Assembly (NCBI GenBank): GCA_039881145.1
Contig: JAYKKI010000076.1
Span: forward strand, 10,409,001-10,473,000
Length of the DNA stretch: 64,000 nt
DNA from: Druceiella hillmani
Lineage: Eukaryota > Arthropoda > Insecta > Lepidoptera > Hepialidae
Direction: 5' to 3'
A program made the position numbers and the translations under genes. Every line of letters starts with the position of its first letter. Position 1 is the stretch's first letter. The notes below the pieces were generated by a model. The model was not told where the DNA came from. It ran no database searches and worked only from the letters and a program-made list of their open reading frames with translations. This document shows positions 51,586-63,450 of this stretch, piece after piece.

Positions 51586-53250
51586 TGTACATAATTTTGA
51601 AGCAAATATAGTCTCTGAGATATTTATGTAATTTTTTCCCCCTGTCTTTACAATCGCTTTCTTCATTTATATCTATTTCACCTTTCAAACTAATGCATTA
51701 TTTTTTGTCTGGGTTACTGGTTTCTAGATTTCAAATATCAGTCTAAAAAACAAAAGGATGGTTTTTATGAAAGTTTTACTTTATATCCGCTGAAAAATAT
51801 TTTGTTTTGCCTTATGCTATTTTGAAATTGTGAATATTTTTATATAAAAGTGTAGACTATTGGAACCACATGACTCAAATAAATCCTAGTTCATATGAAA
51901 AATGTAAAACCTAATGGGCGAATCTGAGGATATTACCATGCGATATAAAATATATCAGAAGTTATTGCTTTCTTTGAGGAATATGTGGACAACTAAATTT
52001 CCTCTAAATAAGTTAATCTGTTAATAAATTTACATTTACTAGCTGCAACTATTCGTCAAGTCCATCGTAAAAATGGCGCTAAAGAAAGCATTGACCCTCT
52101 AGAGTAGAAGGTTACTGATATTTTGGAAACATTATGTGCCTGAACATTTATTGATTGCAAGTATATTAGGAATGTGAAATTATTACTTAAAACCTAATTT
52201 TACACCCACAACGGAATTTGCCTAATTAGCATAACGTGTATATCTGAAATAAATATATAAATAATACCCTAAGTTTACTTTATTAAAAAAGTACTGCATG
52301 TAGAGTTGACATATATCATTTTAATTTTACTATTTAAATTTAAATATTTTTCTAATAGTTCTACTAGAAGAATGACGATTCATCTAGTTCAAATTAAAAA
52401 TCCATCAGACCATTTAAAGATCCCAGCAAGACATGTTAAAAATGTTACCGTTAACAACTTAAATATTATTTATTGCAGAAAACTCACATTATTGCAAAGG
52501 AGATATAAGTGCAAAACGTACTAAGCAGCTAACATGCTTGTTACGATCAGAGTTCGATCAGGCCTAATTTTGAGTGAATGGACCAAAATTGTAACGAACT
52601 TAAGATTAAAATACCCGAATAACTGAAGAGAGAGAAAACAGGACAAACTGAACTCAGGTAAAAGTAGAACATATCACGTTTAACTAACGAAAATACATCG
52701 GCTTATTCGGGAAAGGAATGCAAAACAACTATGTAAAGTGCACGCTATTAACATCAAGATTTAGCGACGCGAACTTGGACAGAATTACGATTTTGTTACA
52801 CAAATGAATATAAAAATTTGATTGCTCAAGACGTTTTTGCATTTGTCGGAACAAGGTAATTTTTACATAAAACAATTAAATGGAAATCCCAAGATACATT
52901 TATTTTGAGTAATACAAGGCAGTTTTTTTCTATTATAGTAAATGTTAAATACGTATTTGCCATACGGAAAAAAATTGTTGTTTTATTTTAAAATACAAGT
53001 AACTTCATACTTAAGAAATAGTCATTCAAAAACTTAATAGAATATATAAAAAAAATTATTACTTGAATTAAATTAATAAATAAACATTTCTTCTAGTAAG
53101 TCATTATAATGCATATTATTTAAGTATAAAAAACTTACATAACACTGCATAAGCTAAATCTTTCGTCGATCCTCCTAGGTGTTCATATTTTTAAGCTCTA
53201 TTCATCAAATAAACTTTCTTAACGTCAATATTTTGTATTAAGATAGATCA
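51586..53250. other. No gene recognised
   Basis: AT-rich; only short frames without recognisable motifs. Confidence 0.55.
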
Positions 53251-53469
53251 CTTTGTTTGATTCAATCAAGAATATATTACATCCTGGATATGACCAAGTT
53301 GCAATAATATTTATACACTGTGACCGAGATCAAACAAGGTCATCCCGCAAGTTTCCACCAATTATCGTCTGCAGAGTACAACGTGAACATAATAGCTTTC
53401 TCAATAATAATAAGAGCCAACATTTAGTGAAACTATCGAGAAGTTTTTAATGACGATAGTGAAGTTGTT

Positions 53470-54270
53470 ACCATGAACAAAATTAGTAATTTCCTCGACC
53501 AACAATTCACATCTAGGTGTACATACTACAAGAACAACTACGAAAGTCATTCTCCACCTTTATGGATACTATTCCTGCTGCTTTTCTAGAAGATAGAAAA
53601 AATGGTTCAGTCCGAAAGTGAAGATCATAAAAAAATTCACAACGGCGACGGAATTTATCCCTGCGGAACAAAGTGCTCTTAAATTGCAAATCTCCGACAA
53701 AAATGAAACAATTAAAAAAATGAAAAGCGAAAATAGTCGAACATAATATTATTTTCCACTCATCAGTAACCGTATTGTAAACTTTGAAAACATTTCACGC
53801 ATCCACAACATAGAACTTCGAGCTGTTCCCAAGATGCGAACCGAGATGTGCTTCAGATATTTAAATAACTCTGTTCTTCTAAAGGCGTGAGCACTGATGA
53901 TGTAAACACACTCGTGTGCTGAAGAGTCGTTACAATGTATACAAAATAAAATAGATCAAGAAATATTTTAATGGCACTATCTTGTCCTCTGCTTCCAAAC
54001 TCTATTACATCAATAACGAGATGCTACAATAAATCCAATGCTAGACACCCTGGAGAACTGCTTAAAAGTTCCCACCTTGGTATTACCGGTGAAAAGGCAC
54101 GAATTTACGTCACCGAATACATTTTTCCCGAATGCAAATATCTTTATGCCGAAACCTGATAATTATGTGGATAAAATTTGCCAAAATTTATGTGCTCAAA
54201 GACGATGAATTAAGTTCTATTCAAATAAAAAACAGAATATTATAAATTAAATATTACCTAATTCAATAAA
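53470..54270 (+). pseudogene. LINE ORF1 relic
   Basis: AVPKMRTEM near 53825 parallels NVPEMRTEN in the other LINE's ORF1. The frame 53971-54159 has KSNARHPGELL and ARIYVTEYIFPECKYLYAET, the ORF1 C-terminal domain. Frames change several times. Confidence 0.65.
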
Positions 54271-54353
54271 TGAATATGCATTTTTTCTCACTTTTTGTTT
54301 AGTCAACGATCTTTGTTATTAATATTTAAATTTGTTTTATTAATTATTATATA

Positions 54354-56310
54354 GTGAATGTTTATTATAAGAATGTGAACAGAATTAGGAGTATGCTGAA
54401 ATACATACGCCTCAATGTCCTCCACAGCACTCGCGATATAATTTGCCTATATGAAACCAATTTTAATGAAATTGTATTTGGCGCTGACTCCCTGAACTCC
54501 CATTATATAATACTTAGAAGGCAAAAGTACTCAAGGAGCTTTAAAAGAGATGAAGCTGAAGAAGTAGCAATTGCTGTAAAAAAACGTTTAATAGTAAACT
54601 GTTAGACATCTTGGGAGAATGAAGTTGAGGATATTTGGCCTACTTTTCAGTTTCAGATAATATAAACTTTATTATTTGTCTATCATTACCACCAGATATA
54701 GATTTGTTAAAGGTGAAATATTTTTATTCTACCAAAGAAAAATTTTAAATATAAAAACCTTTCTCTAGGATTATCAATAACAGAAAAGGTCGTACCTTCA
54801 TTCCCGTCACCACAAATTATTTTAGCTCATTATCTTAAAATGATAACGACGTTTGTGAAATATTTTTCAATTACTTTGGTCCTGTTTTTGAAGTATATCC
54901 GATTATGGTAAATGTGCTTCAAATCTTCTCCTTTATTGCAACTTCTTGAGTAATATTTACGAGTGTACCGAACTTTTTAAAATAAGACTTAAAGTTTCGC
55001 TGGACATGATGGCATCCATTTAATTTTCATGAAAACTGATGTAACGAATTCAGTTTTCCATTTACATCCTCTTCAAAAAAATTATTAAGTCAGGCACATT
55101 TTCTACTCACTGGAAAACTATTTACATTGTTCCAATGCACAAATCGGGCGACGAAGATTAGCATAAGAACTGTGGATCTATCGGTATCCTATCTGTTTTC
55201 GCTAAATAATTTGAATCCGTTTCGTACAACAAAGTTATTCTCTTTGTCGAATTCTGTCTACCTATGACCATTGTCTTGTTTAAAAAATATCAAGAATAAG
55301 TAATTAATAAGAATGTGACTACCTTCGTGGTACTTTTACGAAAAGAAGGCAGGTAGACTTCATTTATGCAGACCTTTCAGAAGACTTTGATAAGGTATAT
55401 CATTCGAAAGTCAAAGATTATGGCATCATAGGAATTTATTAAGATGAATTAAATATTACCTCAATAACGGAAGTAAACATGTCAGGTCACCTTTCTGCTT
55501 CCGTAACAAATATCTTCGGGGTACCACAAGGTACGCGTTTGGGATCTCTTCTGTCAGTAGTATTAATCAACAACAATTACTTATTTTTATTCACTTTAAT
55601 TATTTACAGATACAACTACTTACATTTCTTTGTTTATTCTGTGCTGATGATCTTAAGATTGTGTCCTATTGTCGTTAACGTTAAAAACTGTCTAAACTTA
55701 CAACGAACCCCATTTGCAAAAGCTGAATGGTGCGCCTCCAATAGGGTTTTTTTAAATAACGGTAAGTAATTTATTACTCCTTTCACTACTTTAAAAATAA
55801 ACCTTTATTTAGTTTCATGTTAGGTGGCTCGATGCTGCAACGTAAGTCTATGTTCAGGTATTTCAGAGTTTACTTTGAAGGAGAATTGGTATTCCTTTCT
55901 CACTTTGACCATGATGTTCATAAATATACATAACTTCTAGCATTAATCTCGCGTTCTACTAAGTGATTTAAAAATCATCACACTTTTGCATATTTATATT
56001 ACACACTAATTAGAAGTATCTTCGAATACGGGTCTGGTATTTGGTTTCCATAGTACAAACCATATAGTGAGAGAATTGAAAATTACAAAAGAGATTCTTG
56101 GGTATCTTTTACTACAAACTTAATTTTGGTTGAGCAGACAGATCCTCTGAAATCCAATTATGGACATTCAGTTTGCCAACTTTAGCTACACGGAGAGAAA
56201 TATCCGATCTATTATATTTGTACAAAGTAATGCATTCGCATGTTGAGTGTCCCTCTTTGCTCTCTCGACCTAACTTTAACACCCGATTCGGATGTAATAA
56301 TTGTTCACTT
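54354..56310 (+). pseudogene. LINE ORF2 relic (endonuclease and reverse transcriptase)
   Basis: The endonuclease start has VYYKNVNRIRSML and DIICLYETNFNE (54354-54605). Later, in shifting frames, it has WKTIYIVPMHKSGDED near 55110-55160 and IFGVPQGTRLGSLLSVVLIN (55510-55570), and a CADDLKI catalytic segment near 55640-55660 reached only by frameshift. A C-terminal CPSLLSRPNFN segment at about 56250-56275 aligns with CPSLLSQ of the other LINE. It is inactive. Confidence 0.75.
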
Positions 56311-56324
56311 AGATTAGATTTTCT

Positions 56325-56471
56325 TTGCTAATATCCCACCTGAAGATGTAATACAACGAAACCTAGGTCGTGGTAAAGAAATTAAAGAAAGTAGAAATAA
56401 TACTACATCACGTAGTTTCATTTAATTGTGAATAATGAATTTCTACAAAATTAACGCCAAATATATTCAAT
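56325..56471 (+). repeat. LINE 3' tail / half element, with terminus
   Basis: CCCACCTGAAGATG, ACGAAACCTAGGTCGTGG, AGAAATAATACTACATCACG and the terminal CGCCAAATATATTCAAT. The hairpin after CTGAAGA is shortened by 3 nt relative to the consensus. Confidence 0.85.
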
Positions 56472-56767
56472 AATATTACGTATTAAGTTCACTTATACAA
56501 ATATATTTCAAAAATGTATACATAAACTTTCCAATCATTTTGTTCACATATAATTAGAGTTATAATCTAGTTTCATACTCTGATTTTTTTACTATGCACT
56601 TATGTGATTGAAACTTCTTTTGTGAGCCTTTGAATAAATAAATAAATTGTTCCTGAAAAATCATCGGAAAATATTACAATAAAAATATAGCAAAGAAAAT
56701 AAAGGCCTCAATGTCGGAATTCAATTGATTTAATTAGCGTCAGATAACAATGCACAATTTAATTAGA

Positions 56768-56793
56768 CTAGCTGACCCGTGCAAAGTCTTCGC
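56768..56793 (-). mobile_element. Helitron-like 3' terminus, inverted
   Basis: On the minus strand: GCGAAGACTTTGC (imperfect hairpin), spacer ACGGGTCAG, terminal CTAG, then T. It matches the end at 45563-45589. The body would extend rightward from 56794 (CGCCATCTAGCG); no helicase is seen in it. Confidence 0.6.
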
Positions 56794-57371
56794 ACTATAT
56801 CGCCATCTAGCGTGTTCCAAGTATACAATTTGGCTAAGATATTTGATGTGTCGCCCACAGATGGCGCTCATGCCAATTGTTATAAAAATTAATTTTTTTA
56901 TTAACAAAAAGATTTTTTTCGAATTTTTTTATTTCGCCCAAAGTAGAAAACATAAGCTTTAAGTGGGTATTTTTTTTATTTTTTTTGGTGCAGTAGTTAA
57001 AGAGATCGAGCCGCTCGACCAAAAAACACCTTTTAGAAATAATATATTTAGATTATATAATGCGTGTGTGTCTATAGGAAAAACGTTCCGGTGGCACTCG
57101 TGCCAAGAGGCGAATATTTATAAATTATTTTTATGTAGAAATTATACATTTATAGGTCGTTAACATCATAGAGATTTTTATCTATTAGATAAAAATGTAT
57201 TCATGCAAAAAAATACAAAAATATATGTTGCTACCTCGAAGTAAAACATCCAAAATGTTCTAAAATATGTCATTAGTATTATAAAAAATACCATTAAAAG
57301 ACAAGGCCTTTACTTAGCTCTCATTTAGTATAAGTTTGTCTAAATTATACGCACTATCGCTACTGACATTC

Positions 57372-57490
57372 GTTAAACGGCTTTAGTGGCGCGGTGCACC
57401 ACGAGTTCCTGGTTTCAATTGCCTTCGCCACGTCAAGCGGGACTAGACTGATATTCTAATGAAGACAGTAAAAAGTAAATAAAGTAAGAA
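57372..57490 (+). repeat. Possible tRNA-derived SINE
   Basis: GGCTTTAGTGGCGCGGTGC resembles an A box and CTGGTTTCAATTGCC a B box about 35 nt later, followed by a GC-richer body fading into AGTAAAAAGTAAATAAAG. It does not fold as an intact tRNA by eye. Other copies would be needed to confirm. Confidence 0.35.
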
Positions 57491-57689
57491 GGAAGATCTA
57501 TGTAATTATTTTATTACTTTTTTTTACTTAAAATCAATTTTATTAAATGCGACTCCCTTAATATTTGAGATTTATGTCTACTGAAGCGAATTAAGTGGAC
57601 ATAATATTTATATAAGAATAATATCACGAGAATTAAAATGTTGAAAGATATTACTCCCTACTGCCTTAACACTTAACCGAATTCAAAGC

Positions 57690-60120
57690 ACCCTGCGCCA
57701 TTATTAAACATGCGAAACATCGGTAGCACAGCTAAACTTTAAGCCGCGTGTGAGCGACGGGCGATTACAACAATAATAACATCAGTTGTCCAGCTCTCGC
57801 ATTAAATACATACGACATTCAATCTCCGACCACTGGTATATTTAGTGTGGTGGTGTGTATTAATATCGTCTCGTTTCACTGAATTTGCTATGAACAAATT
57901 AAAAGGAAATAAATTATTTATTAAATAATAACGACTTAAGTTTTAAGTTTTATGTTAAGATTTCCTTTCGTAATGTTTATTTTGAATCCTACCAGAGCCA
58001 GAGTTAAACTGTCTCACATGTGATTGATTTATTTATTTTTGGTAGATATTAGAATTCTTAAAAAATATCTATCAAAGATAATTAACATTTTATATATCAC
58101 TTGTCTTTAGCAATATAAATGTAATAGTTTGAAAATATTCATCGCAGTATTTGCAGTATAACATATATATTATAATAACACTGAATATGTGGAATACATT
58201 CATTTCTATAACCTTATTAACCTGTACCGATTATAAATGTTTTACATTTATGATTCCATTTTTAAGTCATCAACTTATACTGTTATATTTTAAACTGTGA
58301 TGTAATTTGTTATGTCGTAGTTTAGCTACCAAATTAAGGCACCACATTTTTTTTCCAAACATAAATTGAAGAAAGTTTTCTACTTAAGATACCCACAATT
58401 TTAGTTTGGATTGATCAAAGCCCTAGGTTGTAACTATAATTATTTGCAAGCTTTAACACGTTAAAAATTAACGCCAAATATATTCAATCAATGATTGAAA
58501 ATAATAACTGATTATAATAAATAATTACTTAATGGACACAACAAACTTTGCATTTTTTATTAATATTAACTCAGCAATTAGGGAGCAAGTGATGTTAAAG
58601 CATCATACGCAGATTTGTTAATCTCGATTTCTGCCACATGAACCAATTATTTCCAGATTACTTTTGAATTTCAAACTTGTGTGGTCAAGTAAATGCTAAT
58701 TGATATTGGACCAATCGTATTTTGTAACAATATCCATTCCACCAATTTTTATTTCTTTTCCTCCACATATCAAAGTATTAAATATATTTTTGTAATTTTT
58801 TTTACAAAACAGTTATGACTTCGTGTTTGCTTATTAATCCACTACGATTTATATTAAATATTATCAATTCAATGTCTCCTAAATGTTAAACCATTTATTT
58901 AACTAGGCAAAATTGTCATATTTATATAAAACGAGCTTCTATACGGGCAGTGCTTGATGACTTAACTAATCGAAAATACATCTTCAACTAAAATTTACTA
59001 TTTTAGATTTTAAGCGGAATATTAAAATTATTTGAAATATTTTTCGATAATCGAATTGGTATTTAATCTATCTTTACTGAAATCATAATTTTATGAAATT
59101 ATAGTTATATTTATATAATTCATTCTTTAAATAAAAGAACACAATTGTCTTGTCAACATTATGGTCAATAAACTGGCATCCAAATTTGTTTACTCCAACG
59201 CTGTAATTATCAAATATTGCATATTCAGACTCAATTAAATGGTAAAATAAAAATTATGTTACACGACATTTTTACTTATAACAAAGCAGAAAATCTCTTT
59301 GATCTCAATTTGAGAAATTTTAACCGATTTTTGGGCGGTATCACTTATATAGATGCACTTCTTGATCATGTCTTGAATTTTGTTCGATCAAAATATATTT
59401 GAAACAACACTTACAAATTAGGAAAATATTCGCAGGTATTGATGGTAAGTATTGACGATGGGTACATTTTTATTACAATTTTTACTTTCTTTGCAAAATA
59501 TCACGGGAACGTGTGTTCGTATGTTGTCAAATAATCTTTATTTTGTATACTTCAACATCATAATAATAATATTTTAATAGTCACCATTCCGACTGTTGCG
59601 CGGTTAGTGCTTTTTTCCTTCTCATATTCTCCAAGCTTTGGTTGGAGTTTTCGGAAATCTTATAAGAAATCATAAATCAGTACGAAATCGAAGGTAATCT
59701 GCTAAAAAATATTTAAAATTTACCCACTTTTTCTGGTACTTTCTTTTTAATTTGTAAGTTTTATAATTTTTAGTAATGAATATTAATAAAGGAAATAATT
59801 TTTAATAATAAGTATTATTAAAAAAATTCCTGAGGCAGAAAATTAACGCTGGAAAATGTATATGAACCATATGTGGATATATCCTATGCTGAGTTTAGTC
59901 ATAACTATTTAAAAAAAATATAATGAGTGAGATTTTGGTTTTTCTATGAATTAGGATAAATAAAAATGAAGATGTTGACTATATGAGAATGGGAAAAGCA
60001 AAATTTTATTTTAATTTTGTTTCTACATTTTAAATATTTGTTTTAACCTAAATCGAAACTAACAATGGATTTCTAGAAGATTTAACAAGTCACATTACAT
60101 TTTAACGAATTTTCTCATCA
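57690..60120 (+). repeat. Ancient repeat unit D, first part
   Basis: Decayed but colinear match to unit positions of about 7900-8100, 8840-8890 and 11800-13460. Examples: CTCTCGCATTAAATACATAC at 57795, GGACACAACAAACTTTGCAT at 58534, and GTACATTTTTATTACAATTT at 59461. There are many indels. The 26-bp palindrome and the LINE-tail half element are absent, except for a 25-bp terminus (AAAATTAACGCCAAATATAT) at 58464. Confidence 0.8.
58464..58488 (+). repeat. Isolated LINE-tail terminus
   Basis: AACGCCAAATATATTCAAT, the last 25 bp of the LINE tail without the rest. It is either a deletion product or an extremely 5'-truncated insertion. Confidence 0.55.
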
Positions 60121-60124
60121 ATCA

Positions 60125-60133
60125 TATATGTAC

Positions 60134-60205
<72 letters not shown>

Positions 60206-60231
60206 TTATGTGTGTATATATATATACACAA
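60125..60231. repeat. (TA)n/(TG)n microsatellite
   Basis: TA with GTATG interruptions, then GTGTGTGTGT and TATATATACA. Confidence 0.95.
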
Positions 60232-60603
60232 TTGTATAAACTGAAGTGGTATTTCACTTAAACTCACGCGGCTAAAATTAGTTTAAATGTTTTTAAACTG
60301 ACTGTAACTTCCGTTCCCTGCATATGCACTGTTTTGTCTTTAATTCACAAATGTGTGTGTATTACGCGCCCGCACAAATCATTTTAAATCAAAATGGCAG
60401 CGGACGGAATAGTTAACATCATGAAGTTGTGTTTTAAAGAAAAACTTGGCCATAATATAACCTCATATGGCTAGATTTTTCATTGTTTTAGCTGCTTGGA
60501 TGCTAAAATCAGATAATGGCTGGGAATTTACCAAAAAAATTGTCAAAAATTGGCGCAATTTTGGCAAAGTCTAAAAATTGTTCCCGACAACAAATTAAAT
60601 CCG

Positions 60604-61205
60604 CCAATCGAGACGTGCAAAGTACTATGATAACATAAATGAAAGAGTTCGATAAAATATTGAGGTTTATCAAGCTAATGAAAAATACGAACTATGATCA
60701 TGGTATTATACTCCACACTATCAAGCTACTGATGTTAAAATAGGATTAAAATAATCGGCACAAGTTATAGCAAAAATAGAAAATGAAAAAGGGAATATTA
60801 TAAATGAACCAGGTAAAGCAGCAGACGTCGATTCTGAAATGTATTGTAACCTTTCTGAGAGGAATAGAAAAAAAGCGTGGTCTATGCTTCTTGCATAAAC
60901 AAGAATGACAGTAACAGATGACGCCATTGTAAGACCAAATATGGTGATGAGAAATTCTTCTCTAGAACTGTTGGAATATTGTACAAAACAAAATGCTACT
61001 CTATTCCATTTTGCGTAATAAATAATAAAAAATCCCATAAAAATCTTAAGGTTCACAGAGAAAGAGTTAATTCCTTTTGATTTATTAACCTCGCTCAGCG
61101 CATTGAATAGCATACTAATGATTCACAAATAAGTTACTCTTTAATTTGAATTCGACAAACCGTTAAAAAAATACAAGTCTTATTGGCTTTTGCTTAGTTC
61201 TTTTA
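60604..61205 (+). repeat. Ancient repeat unit D, second part
   Basis: Matches 33411-34030, including the segment leading to the unit start (GATTCACAAATAAG and CGACAAACCGTTAAAAAAAT). This shows that the 33411-33935 sequence belonged to the ancestral unit and was lost from the A/B junction. Confidence 0.75.
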
Positions 61206-61904
61206 ATAGAAAAATTCTCTTCTTCTCTTACCTTAAATATTTGTACCAAAAATTAACACCGTTCATTATTAATGTCAAATAAAAAGGTGCCTTATTGAAA
61301 ATTTAATTTTTTTTCGCATATATAATTAAAAATAATATTAATTACTGAGATAATTACCATATTCAAAATTGTGGGTTTTGTCATTTAATAGATACAGAAA
61401 TATAGTTTTCGCTCATATTTTTTTAATTGATGTTCTTTCTCAATATGATAATAATTATTTAATTAGGCAAATTTTTGAAAAGATTTGAAATGCAGTTAGG
61501 GGTGATTTATGCAATAAAGTTTCATATATACGCAATAATAACTATAAGAATTAATTGAAGATCCTTTATCCTCACGCTGCGTGAACTCTTTTTAAAAAAA
61601 GTTATATTACCGAAATGATTTGTATTTCGTCAATAGTATATTTCTTTAATATTACTGTTTAAATAAAATTTTGAAAAATTGTAAATAAACATCCAACTCA
61701 ATTTTTTCAGCATTTCTGCGTGTTAAATTTCATGTTCCAAAGACATCATTTTTGAATCATCACTTTTGTGTTTTTGTGCCAATTTTAATACACAAGAATA
61801 CTAGAAATTCCAAATAATCAAAGAAACCGTCATTTTTTTCATGTGATGTAAATTATTTTCATATTGTTTTTAAATTATTGTAAAAATGAATACCTTTAAT
61901 TAAG

Positions 61905-62345
61905 TAGAAAGTTCCTTAGTTGATTAAATTGAAGAATGTCTTCGAAATTTCTATATTATTGAATAATATTTTAAAACATAGAAATAATATTTAGAATTGT
62001 TATTCAATAATATGTATTATTCAATAATATCACAGGATACTCCTCTGATTTATTCAATAATATCCTTCATCCTTTTGATATTATTCAATAAGCCTAAATA
62101 AAAATGTCCTTACGATAGTGTACAAAATTACACAAAATAGCAACAAGCCGTTTTCTATCTATATCGAATCACTGATTGATTGTGCCTCACGTGTCGGATC
62201 GCTGATCACATTTTTATTTTGACTTTTTTTTTAAGATAACGGATTGCTTCTTTCTATTCTACTATTGTTAATTATAATTTTTTGTCTACTAAATATTAAT
62301 TCAACCGAGTTTGTAAAATTAATTAAAATGTTATTAATTTTCACC
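61905..62345 (-). pseudogene. Dead peptide-gene copy: promoter and exon 1 remnant
   Basis: Minus-strand sequence resembles the peptide gene leader (CATTCTTCAATTTAATCAACT near 61915-61935) and its upstream region (62120-62200, with ATCGAATCACTGATTGATTG). The start codon is gone (AAGG where ATGG is expected) and TATTCAATAATAT repeats fill the TATA region. No exon 2 was found. A second, opposite-strand trace of the same leader lies at 62380-62410 (TTTAATTAATTAAGGAACTT). Confidence 0.55.
61960..62095 (+). repeat. Short dispersed TTATTCAATAATAT repeats
   Basis: Four copies of TTATTCAATAATAT or near variants within 135 bp. Confidence 0.8.
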
Positions 62346-62530
62346 ATTCCTAATAATATCGCAGGAGTTTTGATGGCATACTTTAGTTTAATTAATTAAG
62401 GAACTTTCCACTTCAGTGCAATTACAAAAAAAGTTAATTATGTTATTAAATAAGAAACGTTAATAAATACTTACTTTGGTTTCTAGACCATAGAAATACT
62501 ATTTAGAACTGCAATATTATAATACATTCA

Positions 62531-63450
62531 GTGGCAGTTGTTTATGCTATCTACGGGAACTACAGGGCCAAAATCTCTTCTCTGTGTACAATGAGCAGAA
62601 AATGCATTAAACTTAGATCATTAGACTTAGACCAATCCAATTTAAATCAAGGAACGTGCCGACCAACTGGCATTTCCATAATGGCCATTACATGTGGTGG
62701 TATGTTGCGCTATCTTGCTGGTATTACATTCTATAGCAGGCCTCCAATGGGGTATCTTCTTGAGGATCTGTCAATTTACGTCGCTGAAACTGAAAATGTT
62801 GTGCTCCGTTTGAATTTGAGAACAGCTGGCGGCAAAAAATAAATTGTCTTTAAAATTCTACTCCATAAATTTACTGTAAATTGATATTATAAACTGAATT
62901 CTCATTCTCATTAGCAGGGTCTGATGATGCACTGATAATGTATATTACGAATGGTAAATATTCCGAAAAGTCTAAATATTGATTCACCTCTCCACATTTC
63001 GTTGTCAAAAAGTTCTGGTCTTCCATATTTCTCCTCAACATCTGTCTGTAAGTTTGACTCCATTCGCAAAATCTTATGACGATAAGCTTTGCATCCATTG
63101 AACATCGTTTGGATGAATGTAATCACTTCATAGCACAACAAAATCGCTTCATAGCATAATGAATAACGAAAGTGATACACCAAAAGGTTTTTCAATTCTA
63201 CGCACAATTAATGTTGTAACATTTGCAATTTTAGTCAGTATTCGTTGTCTGTCTTTCCTATCTTTCGCCAACATTTAGAGCTATGGAACGCTTCCATCGT
63301 CGCTGTTCTGTTACAAATATAATAAGTATAATCTGATAATGAGACAATGGTTAAAAATTCGTCGCGCCGTTCCTTCTCCGTGTTGGTTCACGTAGTTACG
63401 GTGGAACCTAACAGCTTCCCGACCACTGTCCCCTGTAATGTCATATTAAT
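62531..63450. other. GC-richer segment with open frames, unidentified
   Basis: Base composition rises in two patches (about 62640-62840 and 63330-63450). A + strand frame 62531-62842 (103 codons, no ATG at its start) ends NLRTAGGKK and a minus-strand frame covers 63207-62911. A third minus-strand patch (63441-63335) reads GDSGREAVRFHRNYVNQHGE. None matches a family I know. They could be relic exons or pieces of an unrecognised transposon. Confidence 0.3.

Larger units (their letters stand above)
53470..56471 (+). mobile_element. Decayed CR1/Jockey-like LINE with 3' tail
   Basis: ORF1 relic, then ORF2 relic, then a 3' tail of about 150 bp (56325-56471) ending CGCCAAATATATTCAAT. The tail begins CTTTGCTAATATCCCACCTG and is the same sequence found as half and palindromic copies elsewhere in the window. 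The element is heavily mutated; its 5' end is not defined. Confidence 0.75.
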
